64,000 nt of DNA from Verrucomicrobium spinosum DSM 4136 = JCM 18804 (GCF_000172155.1 NZ_ABIZ01000001.1:5737105-5801104), one strand, 5' to 3'; shown: positions 31,501-36,687, counted from the first letter of the stretch. Notes: generated by a model from the sequence alone, not told the origin. Program-made: numbers and translations.

Positions 31501-34047
31501 CGAACCCGTGCCAGTCATGTTGATGTTGCTGGAACCAATGTTGATCACCAGCGCACCGATCGATTCTGTAGACCCGGCGGTGTTGCTGATAAAATTAAGT
31601 GTGCCCACGCTCATGGTGAGCGCCTTGCCACCCAAACGATTGGCAACCGTTGGATTGGCAGTGCTGTTATCCAAAGTCAATGCGCCACCTTGGTTCACAG
31701 AGAACGATGCGCTCGCTGCAGCTCTTCCGTTGGCCCCGGAGAATGCAAGGGTGCCATAGTTAACGGTGGTGGCACCCGTGTAGGCGTTGTCTGTGGTGAT
31801 ATTCCAGGTCCCCGTACCCATCTTGGTCAAGGTGCCGGTCGTAATCCCCAACAAGGTATTCACGTTGCCAGTACCAGCACCTCCAAGGGTGAGGTTCTGA
31901 GTTCCCGTTACACCATTGGCTGCGCCATTTAGATTCAAAATGGCACCACTATTCACACCAATCATTCCAGCTGCAGAGAGCGTAATGGTGCCAGTGATCG
32001 TTGAAGCACCTGAGTAGCCCACAAGTGCCCCGGCAGTATCGATACCAGTGTTTGCAATTGTGAAGTTCTCTGCAGTGGATACTCCAGCAATTTCCACTGC
32101 CGCGCCGGTGTTGTTGGCAACTGTAGTTGCGCCTGCGGTAGTACCCAATCCGCTAGCGTTGGTCACGCGGACGGCACCGTCATTGACTGTCAGCGCACCA
32201 GTCCAAGTGCTGTTGGCAGCAGCAATAACAAGAGTACCATTGTCGTTCTTCACCAACGCATTGCCGACGGCAGATAGGCCAAAGGCGGTCGCAAGCGTCA
32301 CAGTGGTGCCAGCCGTCACGTCAATAGCACTGGTCCCATTGGCAAGGATTATAGTTTGCGCAACAGAATAGGAGACAGGCACCGCGGGAGTGCCACCTCC
32401 AAATCGCAAGCCTTGAGAGGCGCTGTTGGTGTTGATGGTGACTGTATTGAGATTGTTCCCCAAGGCATTTGCGCCATTGGCCTGAACGAAACCCGCATTG
32501 ATTTGGACGTTTGAGCCCCCCACTGCTCCAAACGTGTTGTTTGCATTGCCAAGAACCAGCACACCGTTGCCGATCTTGGTAAATCCAAAAACTCCGCTTA
32601 CCACACCCCCGAGGACAACACTCTGTCCCATGTTGGAAGCTCTGGCCCCACCAGCAATGTTGAAAGTCGGATTGGCCCCCGCCAGGGTTGTTCCGCCAGC
32701 AAACTCAAGCGTATACTGGTTGTTGGCGTTCACGACCAGCGATTGACTGTTGAGCGATAAGCCACCCATTTGAATGGTCTTATTGAGCGCAGTCGTCGCC
32801 GTGCGGTTCAGGTTGATGGTCACCGTACCATTCGTGCCAGTGAGAACGACGTTGTCGCCGCCAGTCGAAAGCGTCTGAGTAGATCCACGCGCATCGCCAT
32901 CCAAAGTCAGATTGTAAGTTGTACCATCCGCTAGATTGATGGTATTGGCAGTGGCCGCGGCGAAATTGGCCAAGTTGTTAACATTCAACGTCCCAGCCAG
33001 GAGGGTCACCACTCCGCCGCCGGACATGCTTCGGGCCCCAGCCCCGGTTCCAAAAATCAACGTCGTGCTGGCATTGTTCAATGCCAAGGTTCCATTATTG
33101 ATCACATTACCCATCCCGAGAACAGATCCGGGGAGCACCCCGTCCCCCACCTGCAGCGTACCTGCGGAAATAGTGGTTGTTCCGGTGTATGTATTGGCAC
33201 CAGCGAGCACCAAGGTGCCAGCACCTGTTTTGACAAGGCTAAAAGCTCCACCACCAACACCTTCTTTGATAATCCCCTGGTAGAGATCACTGCCGGAGGC
33301 AACACCAACAGTCAACGTCTTGGCCGAGGCATTGCCATTTTCGATGACCGCGTTTCCACCGCCTGAAAGACCTGCCACCGAAACGTTGCCCGCTCCGCTG
33401 AATCGAAGTGTACCATCATCTACGGTCAACTTACCCGTGAAACCTGCGGTTCCGTTAATAATGAGCGTGCCGGAGACCGAGTCTTTGGTGAAAGCTCGAG
33501 ACCCGCCGGATTCCGTGATATTTCCCAGGCTTAAGGTCCCTCCTGCCCCATTGAAGAAGTTCACGTAGAGATCGGAGTTTAGCTGAATATCAGCAGAGAC
33601 AGTGTTCGACCCAAAACCCCACTGTTCAATCACAGCAGGCGAAGCACCATTGTTCAGGATCAACTTCTTGCTCGGCTCAGACGTAGATTTCAGCGTCATC
33701 GAGAACTGACCATTTGGATCCCCTATGGCCAACGTTCCCAACGTGATATCATTGACCAGATTGATGGAGAGATCTTGATTGAGGATGGGCGCTGTCCCAT
33801 CTGCTACATCAAAGGAGCCGATGTACGCATAATCTCCGATCGCGTTAGGGAACAGAGAGCCGGTGGATACTCCGCTGGCATCCCGCCAGCCATTTGTCGT
33901 TTGCCAACTCTGGTCTGACGCTGAAATAATCTGCCAATAGTACTTGGCTGCCTGCAAAGGTTGGGAAATCTGCGACCACGCTAGGATGGCCATCATGAAT
34001 CCGCCGAGGGGACCGCGAGATTTGCGCAGGGTTTTCAGGCTGTTCAT
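13513..34047 (-). CDS. Very large PATR repeat surface protein with PEP-CTERM tail (~6844 aa)
   Basis: One uninterrupted frame of about 20.5 kb. I place the start at ATG 34047 because it opens a normal signal peptide (MNSLKTLRKSRGPLGG, core FMMAILAWSQISQ, cleavage after LQA); the frame could extend to GTG at 34110. Beyond the leader, dozens of degenerate beta-strand repeats of the PATR type (pattern KxGxGTLxLxGANTYTGxTTVxxGTLxV) fill the protein. Eight copies of a second module (core like GGWATVNGTDFATYD, then VxAL) are scattered between them. The C-terminus carries VPEPGRMMLLLLGFLCLGF and a basic RRRRR end, a PEP-CTERM signal. No enzymatic domain or beta-barrel is seen. Predicted to be a long parallel beta-helix fibre; if one PATR strand set adds a few angstroms per turn the molecule would be of micrometre order, but that is inference. 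It shares module order and style with the 3035-aa neighbour, implying duplication. Confidence 0.9.
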   Translation of the reverse strand: MNSLKTLRKSRGPLGGFMMAILAWSQISQPLQAAKYYWQIISASDQSWQTTNGWRDASGVSTGSLFPNAIGDYAYIGSFDVADGTAPILNQDLSINLVNDITLGTLAIGDPNGQFSMTLKSTSEPSKKLILNNGASPAVIEQWGFGSNTVSADIQLNSDLYVNFFNGAGGTLSLGNITESGGSRAFTKDSVSGTLIINGTAGFTGKLTVDDGTLRFSGAGNVSVAGLSGGGNAVIENGNASAKTLTVGVASGSDLYQGIIKEGVGGGAFSLVKTGAGTLVLAGANTYTGTTTISAGTLQVGDGVLPGSVLGMGNVINNGTLALNNASTTLIFGTGAGARSMSGGGVVTLLAGTLNVNNLANFAAATANTINLADGTTYNLTLDGDARGSTQTLSTGGDNVVLTGTNGTVTINLNRTATTALNKTIQMGGLSLNSQSLVVNANNQYTLEFAGGTTLAGANPTFNIAGGARASNMGQSVVLGGVVSGVFGFTKIGNGVLVLGNANNTFGAVGGSNVQINAGFVQANGANALGNNLNTVTINTNSASQGLRFGGGTPAVPVSYSVAQTIILANGTSAIDVTAGTTVTLATAFGLSAVGNALVKNDNGTLVIAAANSTWTGALTVNDGAVRVTNASGLGTTAGATTVANNTGAAVEIAGVSTAENFTIANTGIDTAGALVGYSGASTITGTITLSAAGMIGVNSGAILNLNGAANGVTGTQNLTLGGAGTGNVNTLLGITTGTLTKMGTGTWNITTDNAYTGATTVNYGTLAFSGANGRAAASASFSVNQGGALTLDNSTANPTVANRLGGKALTMSVGTLNFISNTAGSTESIGALVINIGSSNINMTGTGSGTLNFTGLTINNTGGMLNINAAGLGSTNKVFFASGVTPVNGIVQRFTINGGTDFATYTANGVEAYTGYNTTNNLNAAVDTATLKVSGNSFLGASRTLNAVAVSGNNLTLGGLGSGVLTLTTGAVLVNGGNNTIQLTSLAMGGNTGIFQVAAGSTLNFQSLMTGSNGFVKALGGTMILGLKQSYSSTTNLDEGTLVLNAGINTILQNQTMNVNQGSTLDLNGNVQWVATLNSVGTALPGAGGTIKGSAGSMLVTQNASGVDGVFSGLITDSVSLVKAGGNTLFLTTANNYTGATVVTGGTLRVRDDGALANTSSVTVNFGTLLLDNSNLSDNLNRLNDSAGITLNGGTLSLFGRAGALSSETVGVVTLGIGANTISASTGNNGGQYPPQTGILRVGGLVRDASTGSTLTFSQNYTNTSAGQMGTISGNQENIVINGYNSGMLTNNIMGAWAVANSGYFNTTSVEYASYIDGLGVGALSTTGYAGYTSTLTNPATPVTGTATSNVRVVTNNSTAVQIASGGLTVNTLNVGNVAPSGTTTTGTNVNLTFAAATDVLNLAGGGLIIQNITGTNAAGTASIGTSSVQGVITAGGAAPTSPVDLYLYYYTTTVANALTINSRIVDNAGQPLRVIYWGGNQGTSSGTPVVVLANDTNNYSGGTVVNQQQLDIGISGGAAGNLPGGGLIINNGVVRQINGTIASQAITLNGGSTLTLAGNNSLTSLTFNNIGGTSNPTVTTGGTLTLTASNAVTATSSNVASTSSLTGTLSLLGGAKTFNIGAIEIDGKLASQTSATLSVSAIIGGDSQIIKTGAGILQLGGANTFTGGVDLQAGGLRLASNNAALGTGAFTISGNNTVVSSDGRTIANAIVLGSAATNITFGQYNEGATTYSGTVNWGGGINRTIEVNTSPTTNVQTFSGIITGSGTLTKTGNGILALTANNNNTFDLTGSKALQVLGGTLRIALDSSLGSAPATVVSDNIVLNNGILSASGNTTIHSNRGIVLGSATGSGGGVFEVVTAGQTMEYSGVIADNGIGADSMFKTGNGTLYIGGANTYSGTTNVYLGVLRVGSAGALGSTAGGTLISSGATLELVNGISIGAESLSLSGSGVGGQGALRNMVGSNSYAGAVTLTSASSIRSTSGALLLTGGVTGGGFALTTAGDVTFQLSGGATMTNVASLELAGGSLKMANTSASNNTDRVSNSTAVNVVNSGAISFTHDSAAGTNYSETLGVLTLSGGHTEIATSEAATGQTSTLTFANLVRSGSATVNFADFNLGDSTRNRIVFNAIQGNSSFTGLIGGWATIGGAFAEYADIGGGNFSVRALSTAVSTGESTWLDYTVNAAPIVGTDINLDNNPTSSAYRKLNTLALGGSTILDVTGSGANSLAVKTGIVSADADHIISVPFLKIGDGTVATTLPVTVNSGTLTISAVISNNALNDTNFAGTLQKSGNGKLRLTNINSYTGGTLLSGGSLLVGNDFALGSGKLTMAGGVLASDGAGTRTLLNAVDLTATGSFGEAGNTGNLILAGVINTGSDLRTITVNNGVTSLTGALTGTGGFVKDGAGTLSLTGNANSTFTGNILVNQGFLALGSNGNSADSSGIGSTASRVITVQNGAGLLVFSNWNVTSVKSIVVGAGGAEFKVAGSSNFNIDDGNQISGSGNILKTGYGTFTLATTTYNYTSEITVAKGRLSVGGTNGLVLGAVGPNSGVKVLNGAEMVVTGASTISEYITLNGVGDSSIGAQGAYGGSLVVTAAATFNGPITLASNSAIGVSSGVTSTINSAIGQSASGLALTKLNTGVLVLAGNNTYTGATIVRAGTLRVSGTAGSVASSSGLTVVSNGILELQNTAAANNGDRIGDSAAVTMNGGTFSFNNTAGAASFTETTGTVNVNRGANTINSTQNTLGTSTLTFSSLARTGAGTVNFTGVGLGLDATNRIRVTDQAAGFIGAWATVNGTEFAKYDSVQGVTAMTGSDYVTSGNAGTWTGADHVKMEGIVAVSNAGVTEISTLNLKPNAAAIPVGSVSLGAGSTLRLRNGILVSGTVASGGIFGGNLTAGTGADAAGELLINNSTATSNVFTIGSSIVNNGLGAVAVTKSGAGTLVLAGTNTFTGALTVNQGLLGTWKSVVTDTIVVNGGALGAYGGSKASTWGAANIILNGGAIQNFDSTGRTFTNNITINNDVTIGSANIGAGGGMVFTGSIALGSNTWNLNVANTFISSGPLLTSGMVVFGGPITGTAGFVKSGAGVLLLSGNNSGLSGDITVAAGTLRVGSNAALGANGNRLVINGGTFQSTADLTIASDRTIVAGVNAGTNTITTNTNTTLTFGGLLEGANLTKNGLGTLVLSGNNTDFEGLMTISAGALRIQHSNALGLTGLGRDTATFGTAYISGGPITIVASGAALELAGNISVGDESLVLSGTGIVNGGGLRNVSGNNTWSGQIFLNAASRINSDAGTLTLTQQVTNAGTTGNNLTLGGAGNIVVQAAIATNLNSTGAGTAITGTTLTKDGSGTVTLQGANTYTGLTTVANGVLRIEGAVGSISTSSGLTITGGAVVQIANTFAATGVNRIGDAAALTFTGSGAFQFTNNGGLVNYTETLGQLVLSAGSAQVSTTQAESGQTSTLTFTGGLGTRGATATANFSGVGLGDSTRNRIVLSTAPTVTNGIMGGWATVNGTDFATYDTTATAGSVRALQTYTTTAENTWAATNNVKVTADTTLTAGRTINSLNLTLAAATALNIGAGNTLAVNSGGLLVTGTGAGSINGGTLTANTTGASNLFIHQYSSQALTIGSAIANNAGAGAVTLVKSGTGTLVLTGANTYTGGTVLNDGVVRFDAAGAVTSNFGTTFTFNGGTLQLGIASLAVTNLSSTNANAVINSSLLSGSTFSSINTDSAIGTVVSSTFAGLLQDGTGKLSFTKTTANTTTGGGTLVLTNVNSSYTGVTTVTGGGANSGSAFSTSVLSVSSLANIGQNSSIGRGDSTSATTNAASLVLDGGVLQYTGAGATTDRLFTLGTTAVAFRANANGNSTLNIHSVTGGIDSSGTTGALIFSNAGAIAFAGSGARQFLLTGSNTADNRFSSIIGDGTGGITEVVKAGAGRWILDGANTYSGRTIIDAGTLVLGSNTAAGTGDIILRQSGAVLEVGGLTIANKVISHGTGGVTVLVTGDTTFTGAFTSGTAALDGQDVTVNVAAGQTATFTGGVDFTTRAHAITKIGNGTLTLVGNGVSGSNYVRLNYLYMGNSSTNAAGVLKFENVGDMNIANDFRFGSGVLDISQMQTSAGPATLTVVMTGGQGLGTGAPNAATQTILLGGNTLAVNSSFYYQGSTTGLGATVGDVGAISGFVSLLNASRNFDINDSAGAAADVTINAGIIGTGTSAALVKRYAGTLVLAGDNTYTGSTTLRGGSLVLDYGLNTGTKLSSTALLGFGTLAINANDYSAQIGAGSLVLKGSNTVAIVEDVTGLQLGTGAADLVIAGSSTMLRAVTYQRNNNNSFSGPLTGVLTYDMSGGNGVFRFADSANTAVYAAGTTFGGLFVKDASGVMGFGVTDAAGNVSRLTGVNVTNLASWAAGSNIDLSAGPAGSVANDVVINSLRYDANAAANFSVAAGKTLGVTTGNIMVTSTAGASAVTIGTEGSILESENEARDLIFALYNTGTTTVAANIRSDQGVTKLGSGLLVLNGDNTFAGNLSIYEGGVQASGGRAIGDSSVVVLAHRVGAYLDVQSNETIGGLVNGSSSTAANTGVNIAANVTLRINSVTGTNNQNWNGNLTGTGTLVYQSNSTGVLNFNGIANTFAGNIVVEGGQITFSSRNVSNVNGANSYFLNAGTILLDFNSGTEAFSKIRDTAMVTLINTGGKDGLRANSDRNDSSKTEFIGVLNLLGGANTITLQANASNGSAIRTMGVAANDIQRNNRSTLLVRGNNLGDISGSNLNTGRLTNAVTPTGNNFIGGGGAAGSKTISITPWIIGDNTAAGSTTHGVGNSFVTYAATTGYRPLTTAEYETAYANLTGTPTSNFAISATTTGLGAATANSLRIDTGTTDVTMSGTGVLAITSGAIMQANVSGTSNLSGRIDGYSGITTGAANEYIVYVTNTGTLTVDSPFTTTTAAFTKSGAGTLILSSATGSTFTGAVTINQGVLQISAVNQIGTGTSLVMNGGTFKYGASFDLTSGGRVITLGVTDAPGIAYADYQTAGGTFDTNGNNVVFGNAVGGGGNGGLTKTGSGDITLNAANTYTGDTTILQGSLTYGINNALSSGGLILNAATATLNLGAFNDTVGRINLINGIINGTGTLTTTFDTISVQAGTIRASLADVGTSGNSIPARLVKTTAGTVTLTSANSTYGGVTEIQAGTLIVTSLADRGNASSIGTGTYEDGAIRLGSAGNAGTLQYLGNANASTNRLFQLVGTGGAGVIDNASQYGAALTLSGNVQGMSDGDTLGAAVTTKAFTLQGISTGSNVFSGSLMENNGIVRLNKDGAGIWSVTGVSYYTGATTVTRGTLAFNSIGNIGAGAGSLGAATATSNSTLVLGSSANFAGFRYIGSTNATTDRVVTFAGTTGSVALEVAGAGSLTYTSAFAATGAGAKTLYLRGSGDGVIAAAFNNLSTTSSNATAIIKNGAGTWTLNGNNGITGAVTVNQGKLILGQSGALASASSFTVNGGTLELNNAATNVTNRLGGKALTLNGGTLSVVGGGGTALSEITGALTVNSGQNVISVTAGGTGSGSNILQIASSGTAYTLGATGGTVLFTGNGLGAAPSDTTVNVKFGGTVPTFTNGIRAEMVGNDGVNVGFVTYDPTNGIRVLTGADFTSLPGQPTDPGFGNVTVATANSRVASAELMTTGTTVNSLTLAGGSSLTSAGGNQSGTLFNALGALNTLTLTSGGIVAENGNSSISGGAITTAASFMYFHTFGDLNVSSYLTGASATVGLVKADSGTLTLSAQSYLGGSVNINAGTLVLNAGNNTLLVAQTATTATVRDLRLNSGLLNLNGNSQAVGALSSSDTVAGAGGNITSSTAATFTTSTTSNTTYAGVISDAVTVTKAGSGNLTITAAQTYTGATNVIGGTLTLSDQASLASTSINIHYGTLALSDAGTNEVGISNKLNRIADNASISMRGGALNFSALSGLGAVERVGTVTLGEGANSMTATNSSSSTVFTIGNLVRSSSSGATINFVASGGALGANAQLQPWYFLEQINGVATTDMAFMGAWAIGTNASNTYDYMAYSTSTGVGVIGASGFPTYASTLASGNTTNLTGTTALGASNTTTALRLAGASAINLTYSAATDLLVLESGGLLRSGAANTDIGTLALRGVLTAGTNATSATELIAYIGQNTTTIHSLIKDTKDTSVGGTGVVTLVKSGAGGLTLTGANTYTGGTIVNQGTLTLTTNVAGTVVIPGDLTINGATVTMTAFEGQIASASNVTLNGSSVLTMFGTNTLASLTFNNRGGSGTTQVTTATKLILSAANAITVDNDNIATTPTISGSSIELSNNNPVINITGDSPMGLVISAPLNYTGTGGQITKTGDGSLVLSGSTAHILTGGLKVAAGTLILDNSAATNAYGTGAITLEDETTIQAGTAVRTITNAFTVNGDFTFGGTASTQNLTLSGAMSLSAGINHTVTVSSPQVAATINGKVSGGTGFIKAGAGTLTLGNNTNDYGGKTVVAGGLVKIGVAGAVPDGSELEVRNGGTFDMNNFDEKVKALSSESNTSGGLITNSGASAKTLTVDGGTDTTSTVFAGSITNGTGALNLVKTGQTTQVLAWANTYTGTTVVDRGALQVGLGGNGSLKGTGTVTVGTASATLATANVATLAGSGRIAGATTIGSGSTVGILAPGDSAGGVNGRLEFGGALTISNNSQMQLQISNATTSDVNISTSYLTSVSTYETYVAGTISGYASSPVNSASHDFIQVDGTLTIGSTATGSVAILDNGYLTGGGRGGDVFLLLDWSGTMGGTFNTGGSRYVSGGLAGDLLLPTLGADRMWDVGYFKDYGVLIVVGVVPEPGRMMLLLLGFLCLGFRRRRRAN

Positions 34048-34110
34048 ATTACGTTTGGGAGTCAAAAATGCGAAATAATCAAAAAACATGGTGGAGATTC
34101 GGCAAAACAC

Positions 34111-34515
34111 GCAATCAAATGTCCCGAATATCCCTAGCTAGCTCGGACTTGCTCCTAGTAGCCCTCCTTGGTCCAGCCCCGCCGAAGCCGCTCAACGTGA
34201 TGCAATTACGTCGTCCCTGAAAAAAAAACCAAACCCTGAAAAGGCTGGAGTCGCAATCGGCGATGTACAATGTATTGCTCAAGTGTTGCAGAATGAGATG
34301 TAAGGGGCCGATTTCACAACAGGGGCGTAGGTTCGGCAAGACTAATTTTTTGCCTCCCACAAGAATTTGGTTCACCCCCACTTAGCCGCTCCTTCACCCC
34401 ATCCATTGCCACACCCCATTCACACCAAGCATATTGCTTACCCTCACCCGAACACGCCAAGACGAGCACACAAGGAGGAGTTTTCGTATTCGCCGCCCTC
34501 CACAGCATCTAACGA
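34111..34515. other. Intergenic region between divergent transcription units
   Basis: About 400 bp separating the giant minus-strand gene from the plus-strand LptA-like gene. It must contain the promoter of the giant gene, but I could not assign a convincing -35/-10 pair. Two short minus-strand open frames here (34115-34381 and 34314-34508) have no recognisable features and no start signals and are not called. Confidence 0.5.
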
Positions 34516-34554
34516 TTGACAATATTTAGGATATATTTAATATTAATCCTAAAT
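34516..34554 (+). promoter_or_regulatory. Promoter overlapped by a 9-bp inverted repeat (probable operator)
   Basis: TTGACA (34516-34521), 16-nt spacer, TAATAT (34538-34543): a near-consensus sigma70 promoter. A perfect inverted repeat, ATTTAGGAT (34524-34532) and ATCCTAAAT (34546-34554) with 13 bp between, covers the spacer and flanks the -10 on both sides, as expected for a repressor binding site. The local sequence is extremely AT-rich compared with its surroundings. The half-site resembles those of several dimeric metal or redox regulators only loosely; no regulator can be named. Confidence 0.6.
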
Positions 34555-34564
34555 TGCCCACGCC

Positions 34565-35434
34565 GTGTCGCCGTCGTCATACCTTATTGCCGTTCCGCTG
34601 GGCATCGTTGCCGCAGCAGGTTGGGTAGTCCGGATACAAGACACTAGTTTTGCCGCTTCCCCGCGGACGGCTAACATTCAGCAGGTGGCAAGACACGCGC
34701 CTTTGCCCGACAAGGGTGAATTTGCAGAACCTGCTCCTGGGGCGCGGCTGGATCATGGGCGCTATGGCTGGGAGCAGACAGATCCCTCAGCGGGTGGCTC
34801 AACTTTGGGAGACAACATCCAACGTCGTCCGTTGGGCTCCAGGCAGTCGGGTGCAGGAGTCCCGTGGCTGGATCAGCCAGGGCCTGGGCCTGCTGCGCCA
34901 ACCGTCAAATCTCTTGAGAACATCCCAGGGTATATTCCCGTTCCCGAACAGGACACTTCCATGTTTCAGACGGTTCCCAGTGATTCTGGGTTCCACATCA
35001 CCGCGGACGAGGCCACCAAGATGGACATCCAGGCAGAGCGGGTGGTGTTCAACGGCAAGGTCAAGATGACCAGCCCTCAGTTCCACCTTTCCGCCACCCA
35101 ACTGATCGTCCACCTCGGGAAGGACAAGAAATCCTTCAAGTTCGCCGAGGCCAAAGGGGAAGTGAATGTTCAGCTCACGGGCGTGCCGGACGATAAGAAG
35201 TATAGAGGACAGTCCAACACCGCCCTTTACACTCCCGCACAGGGCACCTTGCTCCTCACAGGTTGGCCAAAGGTCCAGGGGCAAGGCCAGGAACTGATTG
35301 CTGCTGAACAGGGAACAAAGGTCACCCTCTTCCCAAAAACGGGCAAGATGATCACCGAAGGGCGAGCACAGACCCGGATCGCCAGACAGTTGATGGCCGA
35401 AGGGATGCCCCCGAAAGCGACGCCGGTTCAGTAG
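34565..35434 (+). CDS. LptA/OstA-like exported protein
   Basis: 289 residues from GTG 34565; no ATG lies upstream in frame. The N-terminus has a short hydrophobic segment (LIAVPLGIVAAAGWVV), giving a signal anchor or leader. Residues about 30-140 are Pro/Gly-rich linker. From about residue 145 the sequence reads as an OstA/LptA-type beta-jellyroll: ITADEATKMDIQAERVVFNG, then KVKMTSPQFHLSATQLIVHL, AKGEVNVQL and LLLTGWPKVQGQGQELIAAE, the usual 'unmask the hidden strand' alternation of the LptA/LptC/LptD N-terminal fold. In Gram-negatives such proteins bridge lipopolysaccharide from inner to outer membrane. The gene stands alone here, with no LptB, LptC or LptD nearby, so it may be a specialised paralogue. 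Its promoter is unusually close (leader about 15 nt) and has a palindromic operator candidate; no Shine-Dalgarno is visible. Confidence 0.65.
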   Translation: MSPSSYLIAVPLGIVAAAGWVVRIQDTSFAASPRTANIQQVARHAPLPDKGEFAEPAPGARLDHGRYGWEQTDPSAGGSTLGDNIQRRPLGSRQSGAGVPWLDQPGPGPAAPTVKSLENIPGYIPVPEQDTSMFQTVPSDSGFHITADEATKMDIQAERVVFNGKVKMTSPQFHLSATQLIVHLGKDKKSFKFAEAKGEVNVQLTGVPDDKKYRGQSNTALYTPAQGTLLLTGWPKVQGQGQELIAAEQGTKVTLFPKTGKMITEGRAQTRIARQLMAEGMPPKATPVQ

Positions 35435-35649
35435 TGGACTAATTGGAGGTTACAGCTCGAAGCTGGCGGACGCCGACTTCCACGCCCCCTCTGTGAATCG
35501 GTATAGCACTACGCTCAGTTGTGCTCTCAAGCCAACGCGATAGGTCCTTGCTGACGGAGAACATCGCACATTAGCGATTTTTCATACCTGCAATTATGTC
35601 GATCACGCTGAAATAGCAAAAACGAATGTCACTTGTGGAAAATATCCAG

Positions 35650-35677
35650 TTGATAGACTCACAAGGATCTCTATAAT
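35650..35677 (+). promoter_or_regulatory. Near-consensus sigma70 promoter of a short transcription unit
   Basis: TTGATA (35650-35655), 16-nt spacer, TATAAT (35672-35677), one of the best promoter matches in the window. It drives a short stretch that ends at terminators starting 35792 and 35844, so the transcript would be about 130-200 nt. Confidence 0.55.
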
Positions 35678-35706
35678 GAGAAGTGTAGCCGCAATTGATA
35701 TCATTT

Positions 35707-35784
35707 ATGCAAATCGCTTCTCCACTTCGCGTCATCCGCCTGATTGCAATCTTGTTCCTTGTGGTTGGTCCGTTCATGAAGTGA
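35707..35784 (+). CDS. Possible 25-residue hydrophobic peptide, or small RNA
   Basis: ATG 35707 to TGA 35784 encodes MQIASPLRVIRLIAILFLVV followed by GPFMK: a single membrane-spanning helix with basic flanks, typical of bacterial small membrane peptides. It sits 23 nt after the expected transcription start of a near-consensus promoter and stops 8 nt before a hairpin terminator, so a compact transcription unit surrounds it. Weak points: no clear Shine-Dalgarno precedes the ATG, and short hydrophobic frames arise by chance. The alternative is a noncoding RNA of about 130-200 nt. I see the signals; function is unknown. Confidence 0.35.
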   Translation: MQIASPLRVIRLIAILFLVVGPFMK

Positions 35785-35791
35785 GGAGCCT

Positions 35792-35820
35792 TGGTCTTTA
35801 GAGACCATTTAAATTTTCCA
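35792..35820 (+). terminator. Rho-independent terminator after the small peptide
   Basis: Six-bp stem TGGTCT/AGACCA with loop TTAG (35792-35807), followed by TTTAAATTTT. Confidence 0.5.
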
Positions 35821-35843
35821 ACGCAGCACAACGAAGGAACGAC

Positions 35844-35880
35844 AAAGGCCCGGGACCGCGAGGAGCGTCCGGGCCTTTGT
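35844..35880 (+). terminator. Strong hairpin terminator
   Basis: Ten-bp perfect stem AAAGGCCCGG (35844-35853) / CCGGGCCTTT (35869-35878), with a 15-nt loop. The A and T ends of the stem make it usable in both directions; it backs up the weaker terminator just upstream. Confidence 0.65.
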
Positions 35881-36033
35881 TGCGTCCAGCAGTCGTGAAA
35901 TCGCCCCACCATCTGTGCTACAGCCCCTACCACCCAGGTTCAGGACAAGGCGTCTGAAAGAGCATCGCAAAAAGTTGGACTTTCCCTGTGGGGCGGAATC
36001 TGCAACTCTCGGAGAGCAACGATTCGTCCTCTC

Positions 36034-36597
36034 ATGAATGTCACCCGAAAACTTTTCCTCACCCTTGGTTCTATCGCCCTTCTCCACGGAGGCTTCATTT
36101 CCAGCGTCTCCGCACAAACTGCAGCCCCAAGCACCAATCCCAGTGCCACTGATGAAGTGGACAGCAATCCCCAGTTCTGGCAGGCCTCCTTTGGCAATGG
36201 CGGTCACTACCTCGTCAAACTAGGCTCCATCATCAGCGCCTCGAAACATGAGTACATTTCTGACGCTGCCGCCCGGGTGGTGGAGGTGACCATCGGCACC
36301 TCCTCTGAAGTGGTCGCCCGCTTCTACTTCTTTGAGCCCGTACTACGGGACACTCCGATTGCGGCAGGACAGATGCTGCTCAATCGGGCGGAAGAGGTGA
36401 AAAATCAAGTGGCCGCCAGAGTCGCCCCCTCAGCCGGCAAACTCCAGGTGGTAAAAAACTATCCCACCTCCACGCACGCGCACACGGTCGAATACGCGCT
36501 GCAAACGGAAGCCGCCCTCGGCTCGCTCTACAATAGTTTGATGGCCGCCATTCACACCGGCCGCGGCAGGACTTGGAAGGAACCTGCGCCGAAATAG
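36034..36597 (+). CDS. Exported protein of unknown function
   Basis: 187 residues. A clear signal peptide spans residues 1-28 (MNVTRKLFLTLGSIALLHGG..., cleavage after VSA before QTAAP). The mature part starts with a Pro/Ser/Thr-rich linker to about residue 42, then a compact globular domain (FWQASFGNGGHYLVKLGSII, then ARVVEVTIGTSSEVVARFYF), mixed alpha/beta, without Cys. I recognise no family. The C-terminal half is helical and ends EPAPK. It lies between a strong terminator upstream and a convergent azurin-type gene downstream, so it is probably monocistronic. Expected in the periplasm or outer envelope. Confidence 0.75.
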   Translation: MNVTRKLFLTLGSIALLHGGFISSVSAQTAAPSTNPSATDEVDSNPQFWQASFGNGGHYLVKLGSIISASKHEYISDAAARVVEVTIGTSSEVVARFYFFEPVLRDTPIAAGQMLLNRAEEVKNQVAARVAPSAGKLQVVKNYPTSTHAHTVEYALQTEAALGSLYNSLMAAIHTGRGRTWKEPAPK

Positions 36598-36651
36598 CGG
36601 AAAGCAAGCTCGCCAACCGCAACAGCTGTGGTCCCCCAAGGCACGGTGCCT

Positions 36652-36687
36652 AAAAAAAAGCTTCCCGGCACTGCCACCGGGAAGCTT
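36652..36687 (-). terminator. Terminator of the azurin gene
   Basis: Eleven-bp perfect stem AAGCTTCCCGG (36658-36668) / CCGGGAAGCTT (36677-36687), 8-nt loop, followed on the minus strand by a run of U (A-tract 36652-36659). It lies between two convergent genes and may also stop the plus-strand one. Confidence 0.8.

Noticed and set aside
34115-34381. 88-residue minus-strand open frame upstream of the giant gene
   Set aside because: No ribosome site, no coding bias and lies where the giant gene's promoter must be.
35571-35933. 120-residue minus-strand open frame
   Set aside because: Runs through two terminators and a strong plus-strand promoter; no protein-like features.
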